Of a DNA stretch of 34,935 nt, positions 16,353 to 26,200 are shown one piece after another. The position numbers and the translations under genes are program-made. The notes beneath the pieces were generated by a model that was not told the origin of the DNA, searched no databases, and saw only the letters and a program-made list of their open reading frames with translations. Positions within the stretch are counted from its first letter, which is position 1. Every line of letters begins with the position of its first letter. Source of the DNA: Methylophilaceae bacterium (GTDB taxonomy: Bacteria > Pseudomonadota > Gammaproteobacteria > Burkholderiales > Methylophilaceae); NCBI GenBank assembly GCA_014378915.1, contig JACMMS010000052.1, forward strand, positions 1-34,935. Reading direction: 5' to 3'.

Positions 16353-18056
16353 TTAAAACTTAGTATTGAGATCAAACATTATTACATCTATAGAAAGCGG
16401 AGATAATGGCGTTCCGCCTAAACTTGTACTGCGTGGAGAAATTTCATCCGCACTGAACCATCTAGCGGTTAGCCAAGTATTCTTATCAATCCCATAGTTA
16501 CCTCCTAGCAACCAACCTTTAGCATTGGTACCACCAAGATAAAAATCTGAGTCAGTAAAACCATCCAATACAGAATCTGCTTCTAATCGTTTATATGCTG
16601 CAAATACATTCCATTGGCCAGCGTGATAGGTTTCAGGCATACCTACTGAAATTTTAACCTGATAAGCATTGATATTTGCAGACGGTGCTTCCTGACCAGT
16701 CCTTCTAGCAATCTCTTGTTTATCAAAACCAATGTTTCTAATATAGTCACCGGTTAAAATGATATGCACAGGATCAAACTCCCCCAGGTCAATTTGGCCT
16801 GTGAGATTTAAATCTTTGAACTTTGAAGACAGGCCATATTGTTCTTTACCTGGTGCAAATCCCCCATTAACATCAAAGGTTGAATTCCCCTTGGTTCTGA
16901 AGGCAGGAACCGTGGAGCTATAAGGACCATTCCCAGTTGTTAGATCAACAGCATCCCCATTCGATCTACCCTCCACATCCTGAAAGTCATAGAAAGCTAA
17001 AGCCACTTTTGCATGTGATTTACTATTAAACTTCCAATTAATACCCGCTTGAGAACCATACATCCATTTGCTTTTTGCTTGATTAGTAGAGGATTTCTCG
17101 ACATCTTCAATCGGGAACGCACCAATAGTCACAAAGCCAACTAATTGTTCAATAATAGTAGGTGTAAAGCTTGCAGCAACCCCATCAAAAGCTAAGTCTG
17201 GATCCCACATTAAATCAGTCGAAAACCAAGGATTAGCAAAACGCCCACCTACAACATTGAGCCAAGGTTTAATTTTGGCATTTACATAGGCTCTATCAAG
17301 CCCTATCGTGTATTTACCAGTTGCTGCACCTTGTGTCTGGTTAGGAGAGATTGGATCATTCAAAATACCCGTTGTCATCCTAATCCCACTAGTTATCCAA
17401 TCATTAATTTCCGCTTTAACGCCTAATTGTGCCCTAACCCTCAATCGATTTCTATCTTCGGTTGTATTGGCTAATTTTGTACCGTTAGCAACGTTATAGT
17501 TAAACGGGGTAGGATTACCATCAGGAAATTTATCTGCTTCGGCTCTTAAACGCAGCGATCCTTCCCAATTGAGTCGGCCTATCCAATCAGGCAATCCTAA
17601 TCGCTCCCCCTTCTTATAGTTGAGTGTCGTCATTACCTCATCTTTAATTTCTTGTTTCATTTGTTTTTTAACAATTTCAGGCACATATTGAACCCGCACC
17701 ATTTTTTGATCAATTGCCGCATCTACAGACTTAGCCGCGCTTGCTGGTGTTGCTGCAACATCTTTCTCTTTAGCAATTTTTGAATCTTGCTCAGCTTGTT
17801 TTAATAAAGCACCAGCTTTATCTTTGCTGAGCACGCCTTCCTGTACCAGCAGATTTACAAGATTGGTTGTAGTCGAGCGAAGCTGTTCCAATGATTCGCG
17901 CTCACCTGCTTGCGCAGGGTTAACTGGCGTACCTAGCACTAGGACAGCAATAGCGGCAAGAACTGAGCTGACGTTTAACCTAGACAAATGAATACTCAGA
18001 AAGTCTTGAGCAACGTATTCTTGAGAGAGGTCTTTAAGTGATGGCAGTTTTTTCAT
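16353..18056 (-). CDS. Porin_5-type putative outer-membrane porin with N-terminal coiled coil
   Basis: I start at ATG 18054-18056, which has GGAG at 18062-18065 with 5-base spacing; an in-frame ATG lies at 18089. The 567-residue protein has an unusually long n-region (about 28 residues) before the hydrophobic core SVLAAIAVLVLGT and cleavage near NPAQA-GE (residue 50). Residues about 52-120 are charged and helical (ESLEQLRSTTTNLVNLLVQE...). A barrel follows from about residue 150 (RLNWEGSLRLRAEADKF, RNRLRVRAQLGVKAEI) and ends DLNTKF with terminal Phe. This matches the 'putative porin' Porin_5 family; substrate unknown. It is encoded 77 bases after the TonB-family gene in an operon lacking any TonB-dependent receptor, which makes it one possible client of that complex. 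Confidence 0.87.
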   Translation of the reverse strand: MKKLPSLKDLSQEYVAQDFLSIHLSRLNVSSVLAAIAVLVLGTPVNPAQAGERESLEQLRSTTTNLVNLLVQEGVLSKDKAGALLKQAEQDSKIAKEKDVAATPASAAKSVDAAIDQKMVRVQYVPEIVKKQMKQEIKDEVMTTLNYKKGERLGLPDWIGRLNWEGSLRLRAEADKFPDGNPTPFNYNVANGTKLANTTEDRNRLRVRAQLGVKAEINDWITSGIRMTTGILNDPISPNQTQGAATGKYTIGLDRAYVNAKIKPWLNVVGGRFANPWFSTDLMWDPDLAFDGVAASFTPTIIEQLVGFVTIGAFPIEDVEKSSTNQAKSKWMYGSQAGINWKFNSKSHAKVALAFYDFQDVEGRSNGDAVDLTTGNGPYSSTVPAFRTKGNSTFDVNGGFAPGKEQYGLSSKFKDLNLTGQIDLGEFDPVHIILTGDYIRNIGFDKQEIARRTGQEAPSANINAYQVKISVGMPETYHAGQWNVFAAYKRLEADSVLDGFTDSDFYLGGTNAKGWLLGGNYGIDKNTWLTARWFSADEISPRSTSLGGTPLSPLSIDVIMFDLNTKF

Positions 18057-18133
18057 ATCTACTCCAATTTCATATTCAATAAAATTCATTCAAAGCTTTG
18101 CTATTCTTTTAATTCATTACACTATTGCAATTC

Positions 18134-18838
18134 TTAGCCTATGGAACGCGCGCTAACCTTTAACTTCACTGGCTGCGGCATATCACTTGGTGGTGATTCA
18201 GGCAAAGCTGGCATACTATCTAAAGCTTTTCTAACCAATGCGTCCTTATCAGCGTCTCCAGTAGAACTTACCAGCTCATACTTCTGAATACGTCCATTAG
18301 CAGCAATCCACACTTTTACAATCACTTTATATGAGCCAGTTGCAAGCACTTTATCTTTGGAAATAGCATCTTCAATTTTGTCTTTAAGTTGCCCTGTATA
18401 CCAATCAAATTGGTGCTTATTCTGGCCTCCGCCTATGGTACCAGTCTCGCCACCTTTGTATTCACCGCTCACAGCACCAGCTGCAAATGGGCTAGGTCCA
18501 TCACCTGCGGTACCTTCCATTTTTAAAACTTCGGCAGGTGGCGTTTCTGCTGGTTTAGGTTGCGGCTCTACTTTCACTTCTTTGGGCTGTTCCTTTGGTT
18601 GTTCTTTAGGCTGCTCTTTGGGCTGTGGAGGAGGTGGGGGTGGGGGTAAATCTTTTAACGCGATAGTCGTCATCTTCTTTTTAGGATGAGTATCCCCACC
18701 TAACATGAGCTTTTTAATGCCATAACCTATACCGCCAATAATTACCAAGGCCAATAAAACAAGTGCAATACGCTTAAGCCAAAAACTAGCTTGACTTGGC
18801 GGTTCTTCATCTAAAAATGGGTCATAAGTTTGTTGCAC
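18134..18838 (-). CDS. tonB: TonB/TolA-family energy transducer
   Basis: The 234-residue protein starts with GTG at 18836-18838, preceded by AAAGGT seven bases upstream. A cytoplasmic tail of about 18 residues leads into one membrane helix (about 20-41). Then comes a Pro/Lys/Glu-rich spacer: PPPPPPPQPKEQ and tandem PKEQ units, residues 65-105. A Gly-rich linker follows, then a C-terminal TonB_C/TonB_2-like domain (about 145-232; IAANGRIQKYELVSSTGDAD). Proteins of this type carry energy from an ExbB/ExbD proton channel to an outer-membrane partner. It lies 24 bases after two ExbD genes, so ExbB-ExbD-ExbD-TonB form a complete module. The outer-membrane client is unknown. Confidence 0.9.
   Translation of the reverse strand: MQQTYDPFLDEEPPSQASFWLKRIALVLLALVIIGGIGYGIKKLMLGGDTHPKKKMTTIALKDLPPPPPPPQPKEQPKEQPKEQPKEVKVEPQPKPAETPPAEVLKMEGTAGDGPSPFAAGAVSGEYKGGETGTIGGGQNKHQFDWYTGQLKDKIEDAISKDKVLATGSYKVIVKVWIAANGRIQKYELVSSTGDADKDALVRKALDSMPALPESPPSDMPQPVKLKVSARSIG
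18578..18622 (-). repeat. In-frame tandem repeat encoding PKEQ units in the TonB spacer
   Basis: Three 12-base units plus a partial fourth encode PKEQPKEQPKEQPKE (residues 73-87 of the TonB-family protein). Such units change the length of the periplasm-spanning spacer when copies are gained or lost. Confidence 0.8.
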
Positions 18839-18862
18839 TGTGGTTACCTTTACAAATTACCC

Positions 18863-19267
18863 TTAAGTCCCAATTTTTCCGGTGGCTAAACCAACGTTTT
18901 CTATTTCAAGTTTATTAACTAAATCAATGACGCTTACTATGCCGCCATAGGGAGCGTTAGCCTCACCAGCAATCATCACATTAAACTTTGGGTCTTTGGC
19001 TTTAGCCGCGTTTAATGCAGTCTCAAGTTGCGCCATACTCACACCAGCCCCATTAATGGTAATAGTGCCAGTAGGCTGTACTTTTATGATTTTTACATCG
19101 TGCTTTTCAGTGCTGGGCTTATTTGAAGGTTTGGGTAAATTCATTTTTAAACCTTGCACACCTGCTGTTGTCATCAAAATAAATATCACCAACAGCACAT
19201 AAGCCAAATCTAACATAGGTGTGATATTGATAGTGTCGTAAGGTTGTGCGTCGTTTTGAACTTGCAT
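18863..19267 (-). CDS. exbD: ExbD-family proton-channel subunit (second of tandem pair)
   Basis: The 134-residue protein has one N-terminal membrane helix and a periplasmic ExbD/TolR domain. The helix segment INITPMLDLAYVLLVIFI holds Asp20, equivalent to the proton-carrying Asp of E. coli ExbD. It is encoded 6 bases downstream of the other ExbD gene and shares nearly the same membrane segment, while the periplasmic parts differ (here MNLPKPSNKPSTEKHDVKII). It should assemble with the ExbB protein encoded upstream to power the TonB-family protein encoded downstream. Paired ExbD subunits could form a heteromeric stator (inference). Confidence 0.93.
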   Translation of the reverse strand: MQVQNDAQPYDTINITPMLDLAYVLLVIFILMTTAGVQGLKMNLPKPSNKPSTEKHDVKIIKVQPTGTITINGAGVSMAQLETALNAAKAKDPKFNVMIAGEANAPYGGIVSVIDLVNKLEIENVGLATGKIGT

Positions 19268-19273
19268 AATTTG

Positions 19274-19684
19274 TTACTCCGCTACTCGCTTTGTGACTAA
19301 ACCAACTTCAGTAATATCCAGCTTTTTACAAATACCCAACACTTCAGAAACTTTATCAAAATGCGCAGCCGCATCGCCTTTTAACACCACAGGCAAATCT
19401 GGGTTGCCACTTTTATATTCAGCTAAACGTGACTCTAAAGTAGCCATATCGACAGGGTAAGCATCTAAATACACAGCACCATCACTGGTAATGGTAATTG
19501 CCCGCATTTGAGGCTTTGCCAACGGCGCAGAATTTACGGTGTTCGGCGTTTGCACCTTCACACCTTGCACAGATGCGGTTGTCATGATGATAAAAATCAC
19601 CAACAGCACGTAAGCTAAATCCAACATCGGCGTGATATTAATCTCGTCGTATAGCTGGTTCTCTTCTTTGACGCCCTCAGACAT
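19274..19684 (-). CDS. exbD: ExbD-family proton-channel subunit (first of tandem pair)
   Basis: The 136-residue ExbD/TolR-type protein has a short cytoplasmic tail and a membrane helix INITPMLDLAYVLLVIFI with the conserved Asp at residue 22. Its periplasmic domain ends LDITEVGLVTKRVAE. The gene lies 8 bases after the ExbB stop and 6 bases before the second ExbD. Both copies retain the critical Asp, so neither looks like a degenerate copy. The likely role is harnessing the proton gradient together with the fused ExbB. Confidence 0.93.
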   Translation of the reverse strand: MSEGVKEENQLYDEINITPMLDLAYVLLVIFIIMTTASVQGVKVQTPNTVNSAPLAKPQMRAITITSDGAVYLDAYPVDMATLESRLAEYKSGNPDLPVVLKGDAAAHFDKVSEVLGICKKLDITEVGLVTKRVAE

Positions 19685-19692
19685 TTTTAGCC

Positions 19693-21381
19693 TTACTCTT
19701 TACCGTAAAGTTCGGCTGAACGGGTCACAAATTCATCCACAAAAATCTGCATGGCAATCGTGATGTTTTTAATGCGACTGGCTAAGTAGTTATAGCCAAA
19801 TAGCGCAGGGATCGCCACGGCCAATCCAGCAACGGTAGCCAGCAAGGCCGCTGCAATACCTGGTGCAATGGCGTTCACGTTCACGTCGCCTGCCGCAGCA
19901 ATAGCGGCAAACGTAATCATCACACCTACCACCGTTCCTAGCAGACCTAAGAAAGGCCCGCCAGAAATTGCGATAGTGAGCAACACCATGCCTGCGTTTT
20001 GTTTTTGTGTTTCACGAACCAAGTCTGCATCAATGGCAGCTTTAATGGCATCCATCGCGGCGCCACTAAGTGAGAGCTTCTCACCTTCATGCTGACGCTT
20101 TTTAATCTCTCTTAAACCTGCTGAATAAAGTCGATACAGTGTTGAGTTTGGATAGTTAGCACCTTTATCTAAGCTTAACAAATCATTGGCATCCGATTTT
20201 TGAAAGCGCGCCAAGAATTTTTTATTATCTTTATCAGTTTTTGATACTAACAGTGCTTTTTGATACATTACCCAAACACTAATCACAAACATCACAGCCA
20301 AAATACCAATCACAATTTTCGCATCTGGTGTTAAGCTATCAATCAATATTTTCAGATAGTTAGGTTTTCCATCACCTTCATCATTACCCTCGCCGCCCGT
20401 GCTATCAGAAACCTTTAACAATGCGCTTTCAACCCCTTGACTACTCGCGGCTAGCTTGATTGCAGCAGCACTTTTTGCGTTGCTGGCAATTAACATCTCG
20501 TCCATTTCACCAGTAAACGCTTCGCCAATTTTTATTTTTTTGCTCATATCTGGGTCAGTAGCAGCACCTGTTGCCACTTGCGCGCCATCTAAATACAGAT
20601 TTGCATTTCCAGCATTAATTGTAAAAACGACATGTTGCCAAACAGCAGGTTTAATCTCACCACCTGTCAATGTTGCTCCACCAATTTTTAAAGTGAGCTT
20701 TTGTGCATCTATGGTTAAACTTATTGCATCACTTTGATTGTAAAGGCTTGCAGTTTGCGGAAGAGCCGTCGGTTTAATCCAAGCTGACCATGTGTAACCA
20801 GTGCTTGCATTTATTGCAGGATTGGCGGCAATCACAAGTGGCTGACCACTGAATACTGCACTCTCACCAATTAAACCTGCTTTTTGAACAGTGATTACGC
20901 CTGACGCTTGCAAACCTGTAGCGGAGCTATCTTGCAATAAACTTCCTTCTGCAAAGTGAAAGCTTCCTACCGTACCTGCAGCGTTTATTGCTTTAGCATC
21001 ACTTGTGCTAGCGTTGGCTTTTTCATTGCCGTAATACACTGTAAAGTGAGCATCTTTATCGGCTGGCTTAATACTTGGCAACATTACCCAAACAATTCCC
21101 AACTCATTGACTGCATCAAATTTTTCGATATAGTATTTAAGTTCTGTTTTGTCATCAGCAGCCACAAAACGCAAATCGGAACCATCCACATTAACACTTG
21201 CGAAATCAAAATTACCTGAGTGCAAACGCACTACCACCGGCACCTGATTTGCAGCCTCAGTAATCCCTTGAGGGTTTATGCTGACCATTACATGTTTAGT
21301 CCAATCTTTGTTCCACTCCGCAAAACTTGTTAACGGCAACAACACACCAACAATAACCAATGACAATAAGAGTCTTTTCAT
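19693..21381 (-). CDS. exbB: DUF2341-LamG-ExbB fusion: exported sensor/ligand domain on a proton-channel subunit
   Basis: The 562-residue protein is about 2.3 times the length of a normal ExbB. Residues 1-21 are a signal peptide. Residues about 50-120 match DUF2341 (VPVVVRLHSGNFDF...VYYGNE). Residues about 138-305 look like a concanavalin/LamG-type domain (STGYTWSAWIKP, WQHVVFTINAGNANLYLDG, GEMDEMLIAS). An acidic Gly-rich linker follows (327-340), then the MotA/TolQ/ExbB unit with membrane helices near 355-377, 465-490 and 508-532 and the signature GGPFLGLLGTVVGVMITF. The domain pairing DUF2341 with ExbB is known in databases, without assigned function. Here the large domain would sit in the periplasm on top of the motor. 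The gene is 39 bases after the TPS transporter and 8 before exbD, tying adhesin export to this module. Confidence 0.9.
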   Translation of the reverse strand: MKRLLLSLVIVGVLLPLTSFAEWNKDWTKHVMVSINPQGITEAANQVPVVVRLHSGNFDFASVNVDGSDLRFVAADDKTELKYYIEKFDAVNELGIVWVMLPSIKPADKDAHFTVYYGNEKANASTSDAKAINAAGTVGSFHFAEGSLLQDSSATGLQASGVITVQKAGLIGESAVFSGQPLVIAANPAINASTGYTWSAWIKPTALPQTASLYNQSDAISLTIDAQKLTLKIGGATLTGGEIKPAVWQHVVFTINAGNANLYLDGAQVATGAATDPDMSKKIKIGEAFTGEMDEMLIASNAKSAAAIKLAASSQGVESALLKVSDSTGGEGNDEGDGKPNYLKILIDSLTPDAKIVIGILAVMFVISVWVMYQKALLVSKTDKDNKKFLARFQKSDANDLLSLDKGANYPNSTLYRLYSAGLREIKKRQHEGEKLSLSGAAMDAIKAAIDADLVRETQKQNAGMVLLTIAISGGPFLGLLGTVVGVMITFAAIAAAGDVNVNAIAPGIAAALLATVAGLAVAIPALFGYNYLASRIKNITIAMQIFVDEFVTRSAELYGKE

Positions 21382-21420
21382 ACAGCAAATTCCTAAGTTA
21401 ACTAAAAATTACTTTAATAT

Positions 21421-23136
21421 TTAAAATTCGTACCAGAGCCGCATATGGCTCGCCAAATCGCCTTTTTTTGTTACTAAACCATCTTTAAGTGCAACTGCTA
21501 AATCGAGATTAAAATTAACGCCCTTAAATGCTTTCAATCTTAAACCCACTCCAGTACCTGACAGTTGGGTTGACCCCCCTTCAATGGTTTTTAAGCTTGC
21601 AAAATCATAAAAAGTGACTAATTTAAAATCCTGAACCCAAGCTATATTCTGAAGTAACTGTGGGGTTCGTATCTCCAAGGTCGAATGCACTGCCCGATCT
21701 CCAGAAGCCTCAGCCTCTAGATAACCTCTAACGGTATCAGCGCCACCCGCGAGATATTGTTCATTTGAGATTAAAGGCGAACCTGATAAAAATCCGTCTA
21801 ATTTGACATAAGCTTCAAAACTATGGGGTAGTGCCTGAGTTCGCTCAATCCCTGCTTTTACGATGAAGAAATTAGGTTTAGCACCTGGTCCATTACCAAC
21901 ACCTGGTCTTTTATTCAAAAACTCTTTTTCATCTGACACCAAACCGCGAAGACCAAAATTTACTCCAGTACTAAATTGTGTACTGCTATCAGCACCTTGC
22001 CAACCGCTTGAATAGGAAGCGGATAACGGCATATAAGTAACGGGAGTGCTAAAGCCAAAATTTTTCAGATTTTGGCCATAATCTTTATAATCTAGACCAA
22101 ATGAAATGGAATGGTAAAAGCTATCAACAGAAGGCAACGGCTTAATCAAACGCACACCTAAAATAGTACCGTTACCCAGAATATTGATACCACCTACAGT
22201 TGCAACGTTACTCTTTGAATGCACACCATATAACGCAAGCAAAATATCGCTGGCATCAAAACGCATTAAATAATTGGCTGAAATCACTTGAACTTCGTCA
22301 GTATTTTGTGGGGATAACTGAAAACCTAATGATAAGCTGTGATCTCGTTGCCATAAATTATCATAATGAATGGTGCCGGCTAACCGCAATCTAGTGGTAT
22401 CTTGGCTATAGCGATCATTCAGCTCCAAACTGGCATGAAGTGGTAAAGTATCTTCAACTTTAAGCTCAACCTCGACCGTACCAAATTCTTTGCCCGCTTT
22501 TAAAACCGGGGTAATACGTCTATCCGGAGCTCGGTTTAATCTTGTTATGTCATGCTGGAGTGCAGGAAAGTAAGGAACTTCACCTTCTTTAACCGATTGC
22601 GCAAGCTCTTTGATTCTTCCTAATGAGTAGTAATGAGAATCCTTAATCCGCAACTTGGAAACTTTACCTTCAGTGACGTTTAATTTGACTATTTTCTTGT
22701 TAACTTCTTGTTCTGGAATATCCACCAGCACTGTTAAATAGCCTGCTTGATGGTAGGCTTTTTCTAAGTCTTCTCGTGCCTTCTCAACATCTTCGATGGT
22801 CTTTTTCTCACCCATGTGGGGATAAACAGACGCTTCTATTTTATCTTGGGTGAGCTTTGTATTTCCTTCTACCTGAAATTCCAAAATATCAAAATAATTA
22901 ACTTCTTTTACATTGGATTTTTCAGCTGAAGTATTTTGATTTTCAGTCGACTTAACCTCAACTATTGATTTGTTCGTTGGCTCAGAATTATTATCTAACG
23001 CTGCCTGCGAAATAGGCGAATCTACCTCATCTATTACAGAATTAACACTCTCAGCTGCATACAATGAAGGATCTTGCGCAAGCATCAGAAATGTAAAAAT
23101 AACTGTGCATATTTTATAGTTATTCCGCTTGCGCAT
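21421..23136 (-). CDS. TPS outer-membrane transporter (ShlB/FhaC/HecB family)
   Basis: The 571-residue TpsB protein has a signal peptide ending near SLYAAES. A low-complexity Ser/Asn/Glu linker of about 55 residues follows. POTRA-1 is about 83-157 (FQVEGNTKLTQDKIEASVYP...GYLTVLVDIPEQ) and POTRA-2 about 158-228. A 16-strand Omp85-type barrel with the lid-loop motif VRGY (469-472) ends LWYEF. Such proteins translocate one dedicated exoprotein across the outer membrane; the partner is the adhesin encoded immediately upstream. The start ATG at 23134-23136 is 114 bases after the adhesin stop. Known TpsB proteins work without TonB, so adjacency to an ExbBD-TonB set is notable. Confidence 0.93.
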   Translation of the reverse strand: MRKRNNYKICTVIFTFLMLAQDPSLYAAESVNSVIDEVDSPISQAALDNNSEPTNKSIVEVKSTENQNTSAEKSNVKEVNYFDILEFQVEGNTKLTQDKIEASVYPHMGEKKTIEDVEKAREDLEKAYHQAGYLTVLVDIPEQEVNKKIVKLNVTEGKVSKLRIKDSHYYSLGRIKELAQSVKEGEVPYFPALQHDITRLNRAPDRRITPVLKAGKEFGTVEVELKVEDTLPLHASLELNDRYSQDTTRLRLAGTIHYDNLWQRDHSLSLGFQLSPQNTDEVQVISANYLMRFDASDILLALYGVHSKSNVATVGGINILGNGTILGVRLIKPLPSVDSFYHSISFGLDYKDYGQNLKNFGFSTPVTYMPLSASYSSGWQGADSSTQFSTGVNFGLRGLVSDEKEFLNKRPGVGNGPGAKPNFFIVKAGIERTQALPHSFEAYVKLDGFLSGSPLISNEQYLAGGADTVRGYLEAEASGDRAVHSTLEIRTPQLLQNIAWVQDFKLVTFYDFASLKTIEGGSTQLSGTGVGLRLKAFKGVNFNLDLAVALKDGLVTKKGDLASHMRLWYEF

Positions 23137-23250
23137 AACGAAGTAAAGTCCTGTTTATAAAAACGTGAAGTGGAAAGTTTACTTACCCTTCCGAATAACG
23201 TCCTATATTAATAACTTTTTGTTACAGCAAGGTTACGAGCCGACTACAAA

Positions 23251-26200
23251 TCAAGATGCACAGTCTTTTTTATTCTTGTCATCCTTACATTTTTTATTTG
23301 AAGTTTCTGCTTTAGTTGATGGTGTTGATTCATCCCCCAATGAAATCACTTCAACACTAATAACAGAGGGCAATGAAGCCAGCTTGGTACTTTGCCCAAG
23401 CTTATCAGCCGCACTGAGTTGGTCACCTTGTTTATTCGTACTAGAAGAATCAGCGGAAGCAGGCGCATTAAAACTAACGCTTGCTGAACTGACTGCAGGA
23501 ACTCCACTAGATGCGCCTCCAACTGAAATATTATCTGCTCCAATAACGCGCTGAGCAGCAACCAGCAAGTTACCAGATGAGCGAATACCAGCATCACCTG
23601 CGTTAACCGCGCCAGTTGGTGCAATTAAATATACATTCCCAACTGGTGCAGATGCAAGTGTCTGCAATGTACCGATACCACTTCCTGAAACAACACCAGA
23701 TAAGTCAACAATAGTGTTACCTTTGTCATCAGTTCTGATTAAAGGTGGTGGCGCAGATGTTGCTGTTTTTGAACCTTTACCAGCATCAATATCCCCTTGA
23801 CTTGACCAATCCAAGATATCCCCTCCAGCAATGGTAAACTCACGTGATTGAGCAACATCAATATTGCCTTTGCTAAAGATATTAATATTGCCACCCTTGA
23901 CTGTAAACACGCCTAATCTTGAATTCGGGTTTTGCCCATTAATCGCTTTTTGTGTAAGTAAAATTTCAGGGATTTTAGGCAAGCCAATTACGACACTCCC
24001 TCCTGGCGCCATCACATTTAAATCACCACCACGTTCAGTTTTAAGTTGACTAAAAGCCAGATTTAATTTGCCATCATATATTTCGTTCGGGAAGTAAGTG
24101 GCAATTGCATCAAAGCCACGTTTATATCTATCTGAACCCGCATTAATGCTATTGTTATGATCAATACCGGCTTGTTTCAACTCATTAAAAAAGCTGTTTT
24201 GAGTAAATTGATGCTGCAACTTTGCATCCATGGCTTGAAACTGCGCCCAAGCATCTGAGGCACTGAGATTTGTATCTTTGCTAATCCCATTTGATTGTTT
24301 AACAAAGCTAATTAAATTACTGGTATAAGTAGCATTTACAGTAGGATCCAAATACTTGGCAATAAATGCGTGATCATCTGCCGATTTGGCGCCTACCAAT
24401 ATACTTAAATTAGCACCAGCCTCAGGTAAGTATGGATTATCTAAATTACCGCGCGTGATAATACCGTCGCTAGTACCCAAATCAATATTTCTACCCGCCG
24501 AAATATTAAGATAGCCTGGACCACCCCAGGTCACACCTGACCCACCGACATTGTAATCGTGGCCGGCAGAGATGGATGCAACATCTGTTTCGTTCAAATT
24601 TTGGCCAAATATAGAAAAATTCGTAATATCATTTTCTGCAAAAATGTTTGCCTTTTTGGGTAAGAATAAACTATAGCTTCCTTGGCCAATGATATCTTTA
24701 CCTGCATAAACCACAACAGGCTCACTATCAGCGGAATGAAGAGAGGTTGGCGTATGGAAAAGTTTGGCATTTACTGTATCTGTCGTTAATGAAGTTTGTA
24801 GTAAAGCCCCAAATACTTGTGAAGATATCGGTTGTAAAACTGATGGAAATGAGGCGGGGTCTTTATCTGACATGTTAATTGCTTGATTAAAATTAACTGA
24901 ACCACTAGCTGCCAATTGAAGATTGCCTTTTGCAGTAGGCATTAAAGTAAAACTAGAATTACTCGTTGTAAAATCACCTCCCAAAGCTGCCACCTTAAGC
25001 GTACCTGGCAACAAGTGAAGAGGATTAGCACTAGAGTTTGTTAACACCAAATCATTGGTTGCCAATTGATTATTAATTTCTACACCACTTGCTACTGATG
25101 TGAACTGTACCGCTGTGTTCTCACTATATGTTGAGAAAACACTGGAATTATCACGTTGAGCTTGGATAGTTGGTACATTGATTCTTGACATACCAGTCAA
25201 AGTCGGATTGAAAATTGTCATTAAATTCAACTGACCGAGGCTTGCGACATTTAATGAAGCATCACCAAGTGCAAAGGCAGTATTGATACCGTTACTATCA
25301 GCAATTAAACTGCCGCTGGAGCGAATGTTGCCAATCCCTTTATCAACCATATATAAACTACCAGTAATATCACCGCCGGCTTTTATTGTCAGGTCACCCC
25401 CACCATTCACTATCAATTTACCATCTGCTGGACCGATACCAAAAACACGGCCATTGGTTGCAATCACTGCTGAAAGGTCAGTAATTACACCTCCGGCATT
25501 AATGCTAATATCACCACCGCCTAAAGCTCCAATGTTTTCTTTAAAGTTATTGTAATAAGTCCACCAACTGGTATTTGAAGTATATTTGCCTGTAGTTGAA
25601 TCAACTCGACCTTGACGGAACAACCAATCAGAAGGCAATTGTGAAGTATATGCGCCGTTGATATTGCCTTTACTAACCAATGTAATATCACCGCCGTTCG
25701 CAGAATATGTTGCAGGAATAAACCTAGTCCCGACTTTTACAGTTGGGGTAGTAAAATTACCTAAACTACTATAATCTTTTGTATCCAACTCACCAGCAGT
25801 ATATATTGCAGAAGTGGCAGAAGCTAAATTAAAATCACCACCCGAAGCAATTTCAATATCACCAGCTCCTGTTCGCAACAAGCTGCCCGCAGCCAAAGTA
25901 AAATTTCCATTTCCCATATTATTAGTAGCCAATACATCTGCGCTATTCAAATCAGCACCCGATGCAATACGATAACTCCACCCCCCTCCGGTGGTCATGA
26001 CACCTGTTGGAGTGGCAGAAGTAAAGCCCGCACTAACATTGTTATTCACATTAATATCACCATTAGCTCGCAGCGTTAACGTGCCTAGACCTTCATTATG
26101 CAAATCAATATCAGTTGCCACAGTAATATTTCCTGAACTGCGTACTTCATCCCCAGAGGAAACGTTGAATCGGGAATCCAATGCCAGACTAATTGCATTA

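Noticed and set aside
23251-23300. Adhesin C-terminus as a possible PEP-CTERM or other sorting signal
   Set aside because: There is no Pro-Glu-Pro motif or membrane helix. The Lys/Asp-rich end with two cysteines fits a TPS anchor loop better.
23165-23554. 129-codon plus-strand frame overlapping the 3' end of the adhesin gene
   Set aside because: Most of it is antisense to the adhesin tail, and no family features are visible.
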